64,000 nucleotides of DNA from Sabellastarte sp. h YS-2021 (taxonomy: Eukaryota > Annelida > Polychaeta > Sabellida > Sabellidae): positions 59,509,028 through 59,573,027 of the forward strand of contig OZ024936.1 of the NCBI GenBank assembly GCA_964017235.1, written 5' to 3'. The notes under the pieces are model-generated. The model searched no databases. It was not told the origin of the DNA and saw nothing but the letters and a program-made list of their open reading frames with translations. How positions within the stretch are numbered: the stretch's first letter is position 1; each line of letters begins with the position of its first letter. Made by a program: the position numbers and the translations under genes. Of the stretch, positions 63,067 through 64,000 are shown one piece after another.

Positions 63067-64000
63067 CTATATGCAAAAATAATTTAAATCAAATCTATCA
63101 TAACGTGAAATCACATGTTTTCTTGTGATAAGAAAAGAGTCAACAGCACTAAGAGAGTGTATACCTCTGACAAGGAATGTATGATTTTAAAAAAAAACAA
63201 CTGAATTATAAACCAAAAAGGAAAATACAGATCTTTGATTTTTTTCTGTATAAATACGATATCCAAATCACTTTCAAAATTTAATGGGATCCAAGTTGGA
63301 CCAAGACCCATCTTTTAATTTTTTTTTCACGATGATCCAACCAGTAGTATTTGTGTAATCTTGCTAACAAACAGACAAATAAACGGTCATGAATTTAATA
63401 TATCCTTGACAGAGGTAACTAGGCTGCTGGTACACAATCTTCAATGTTTTAAAGATTAAGAATCTAACTGAACAAAAAACAAATGTTGACTATTGAGACC
63501 ACTGTATCTGACTGACTGAATTTCTCTTAAACAGGAACTACCATTTGTCTTGAACTTCTTAGCATGAAAACAATGGCATAAACTCCACCTGAAAAAGGCT
63601 GAAATCCTATATGTTCACAACACACATGGCTTTATCATAACAGTAATACATATTTATGTGTGTTAGTTTAACATATTTTGTTAATCGAATATGCAAGTGT
63701 TATCATTAGAAAGTTAAAACCAATAACCAGGGCCCCTGAAATTGGCAAAATCTGGTATATTGATTTAGCTTGTAAATTTCCAACTGTGGTGATTCATAAG
63801 CAAAAATAAGGCTGTTTTACACAATAATAAAAATAATAATATCCAATATAAATTATATGGAAATTAATTTCTTTCAAATTTGGATAATATAATGTTTTTT
63901 TGTTTTTTTTTTTATTTATTTGTTCTCTTTTTTTTCATAGTCACCATTAATAAAGCCAAAAATGTCATACATATTGAAATATTAGTATATTTTATGACAA
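63067..64000. other. Intron or upstream part of PHF20-like gene, nothing recognised
   Basis: AT-rich. The first visible exon starts in phase 0 with an acceptor, so at least one more coding exon lies to the right. Confidence 0.35.

Overview
The window is animal (metazoan) nuclear DNA, most probably from a bivalve mollusc or another lophotrochozoan. It is AT-rich, has spliced genes with long introns, and is packed with mobile elements and tandem repeats. The species cannot be fixed from the sequence; the mollusc assignment is inference from the repeat style and the divergent intronless-ORF FoxQ2-like gene.

One host gene spans almost the whole window on the minus strand: a PHF20-family chromatin reader (NSL/MOF acetyltransferase complex family). 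Fourteen exons between 63066 and 807 could be placed, with consistent splice phases. They encode, in order, an acidic/Ser-rich leader, Tudor 1, Tudor 2, a Lys-rich basic linker, a C2H2 zinc finger, an acidic segment, a PHD finger split over two exons, and the conserved block after the PHD. Both gene ends lie outside the window. The large intron 13801-22471 holds a second, same-strand gene, a FoxQ2-like forkhead factor with a single coding exon (17215-15656), a TATA box, a 5'UTR intron and a poly(A) signal.

Nearly everything else is intronic transposon. From left to right: 2050-11030, a satellite-carrying Helentron/HINE-like element interrupted by a near-intact L1/Tx1-type LINE; 11205-11780, decayed tandem copies of the first PHD exon; 12026-12465, a hAT MITE; 21792-22180, a LINE tail next to a tRNA-like sequence; 22690-35790, a four-level nest (tandem-repeat element, hAT-like element, Penelope-like element with inverted pLTR arms and hammerhead-like motifs, satellite element); 36811-41662, another TIR element hosting a MITE and a second satellite element; 41870-42810, a third family of tandem-repeat element; 43775-44250 and 57828-58306, two related hAT MITEs; 45220-50511, a young but broken Gypsy LTR retrotransposon of integrase-before-RT type with tRNA-Pro primer site; 54370-56260, repeat arrays; 59056-61520, a 5'-truncated LINE.

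The main discoveries are: (a) three unrelated satellite families, each packaged between short subterminal inverted repeats plus a terminal perfect hairpin; (b) an exact empty site for one satellite element, provided by the opposite arm of the Penelope inverted repeat; (c) about five decayed tandem copies of the PHD-finger exon in the PHF20 intron; (d) a GC-AG intron whose donor abuts a transposon end; (e) integrase-before-RT Gypsy with RT-RNase H deleted into the 3' LTR.
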